A stretch of 64,000 nucleotides of DNA from VXPQ01 sp965223485 (GTDB lineage: Bacteria > Bacteroidota > Rhodothermia > Rhodothermales > VXPQ01). Below the pieces are notes generated by a model. The model did no database searches, was not told the DNA's origin, and was given only the letters and a program-made list of their open reading frames with translations. Made by a program: the position numbers and the translations under genes. Shown here in pieces: positions 63,363 to 64,000 of this stretch. Position 1 is the stretch's first letter. Each line of letters starts with the position of its first letter. The stretch is from assembly GCA_965223485.1 (NCBI GenBank), contig OZ244993.1, forward strand, positions 620,001 through 684,000, in the 5' to 3' direction.

Positions 63363-63478
63363 ATCGAAAAGAGTTTCGTGAAGTCCTTGAGCGGAGCGAT
63401 GAAGAACACCCTGCAATGCACATCTCCGCAACCTGTGCGTATGTATGGGGCGTAACATACGCAAAACGGCGAACATTT

Positions 63479-64000
<522 letters not shown>

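Overview
The window looks like a chromosomal piece of a marine or hot-spring type Rhodothermota (Bacteroidota-like) bacterium. This is inferred from moderately high GC, secreted proteins with a C-terminal T9SS-type sorting tail (NYPNPFNP...), a GLPGLI-family protein beside a TonB-receptor-like N-terminus, DUF5687-type membrane proteins, and above all an alternative complex III (ActA-F) operon that continues directly into a caa3 cytochrome oxidase, the arrangement known from Rhodothermus marinus. I saw no rRNA, tRNA or CRISPR array.

Layout. 1-4.4 kb: end of a receptor-like gene, a GLPGLI protein, a fibronectin-III secreted protein and small genes. 4.4-16.4 kb (minus strand): one long operon starting with a cytochrome bd-superfamily (CydA-like) membrane protein, three c-type cytochrome proteins (five CXXCH sites in total), a radical SAM/SPASM enzyme, a ferredoxin, a nucleotidyltransferase-like protein, a universal-stress protein and an Mrp-type ATPase. 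Five copies of the small PCP_red domain (otherwise known from protochlorophyllide reductase) are spread over three of these proteins. This is the best candidate for an undescribed respiratory or redox-maturation system. A 256-bp MITE-like element with 14-bp terminal inverted repeats and an AAGT duplication sits in the 3' end of mrp; removing it in silico restores the original stop codon and an ATGA overlap with the next gene.

16.5-30.5 kb: a lamin-tail-domain secreted protein, then on the minus strand ActABCDEF, a small membrane protein, SCO, CoxB (with fused cytochrome c), CoxA, CoxC and CoxD. Together these form a quinol to cytochrome c to oxygen respiratory chain. 30.6-40.6 kb (plus strand): housekeeping and envelope genes, namely a glycosyltransferase fused to a phosphotransferase-like tail, accA, nadC, a ROK sugar kinase, an undecaprenyl-phosphate sugar phosphotransferase and a DinG-like helicase with a degenerate exonuclease domain.

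40.6-60 kb is accessory: three paralogous lipoproteins ending in an invariant cysteine, an ABC-F ATPase, a second MITE-like element, two near-identical IS256-family insertion sequences (1328 bp each), an AT-rich secreted-protein gene with a (GA)14 tract that was probably split by one IS, and four DUF5687-like ABC permease paralogs. Three of those permeases share an exactly identical first 36 nucleotides despite strongly diverged bodies. 60-64 kb returns to core genes: an M16 peptidase, a STAS-domain protein and the start of uvrB, which runs off the right edge.
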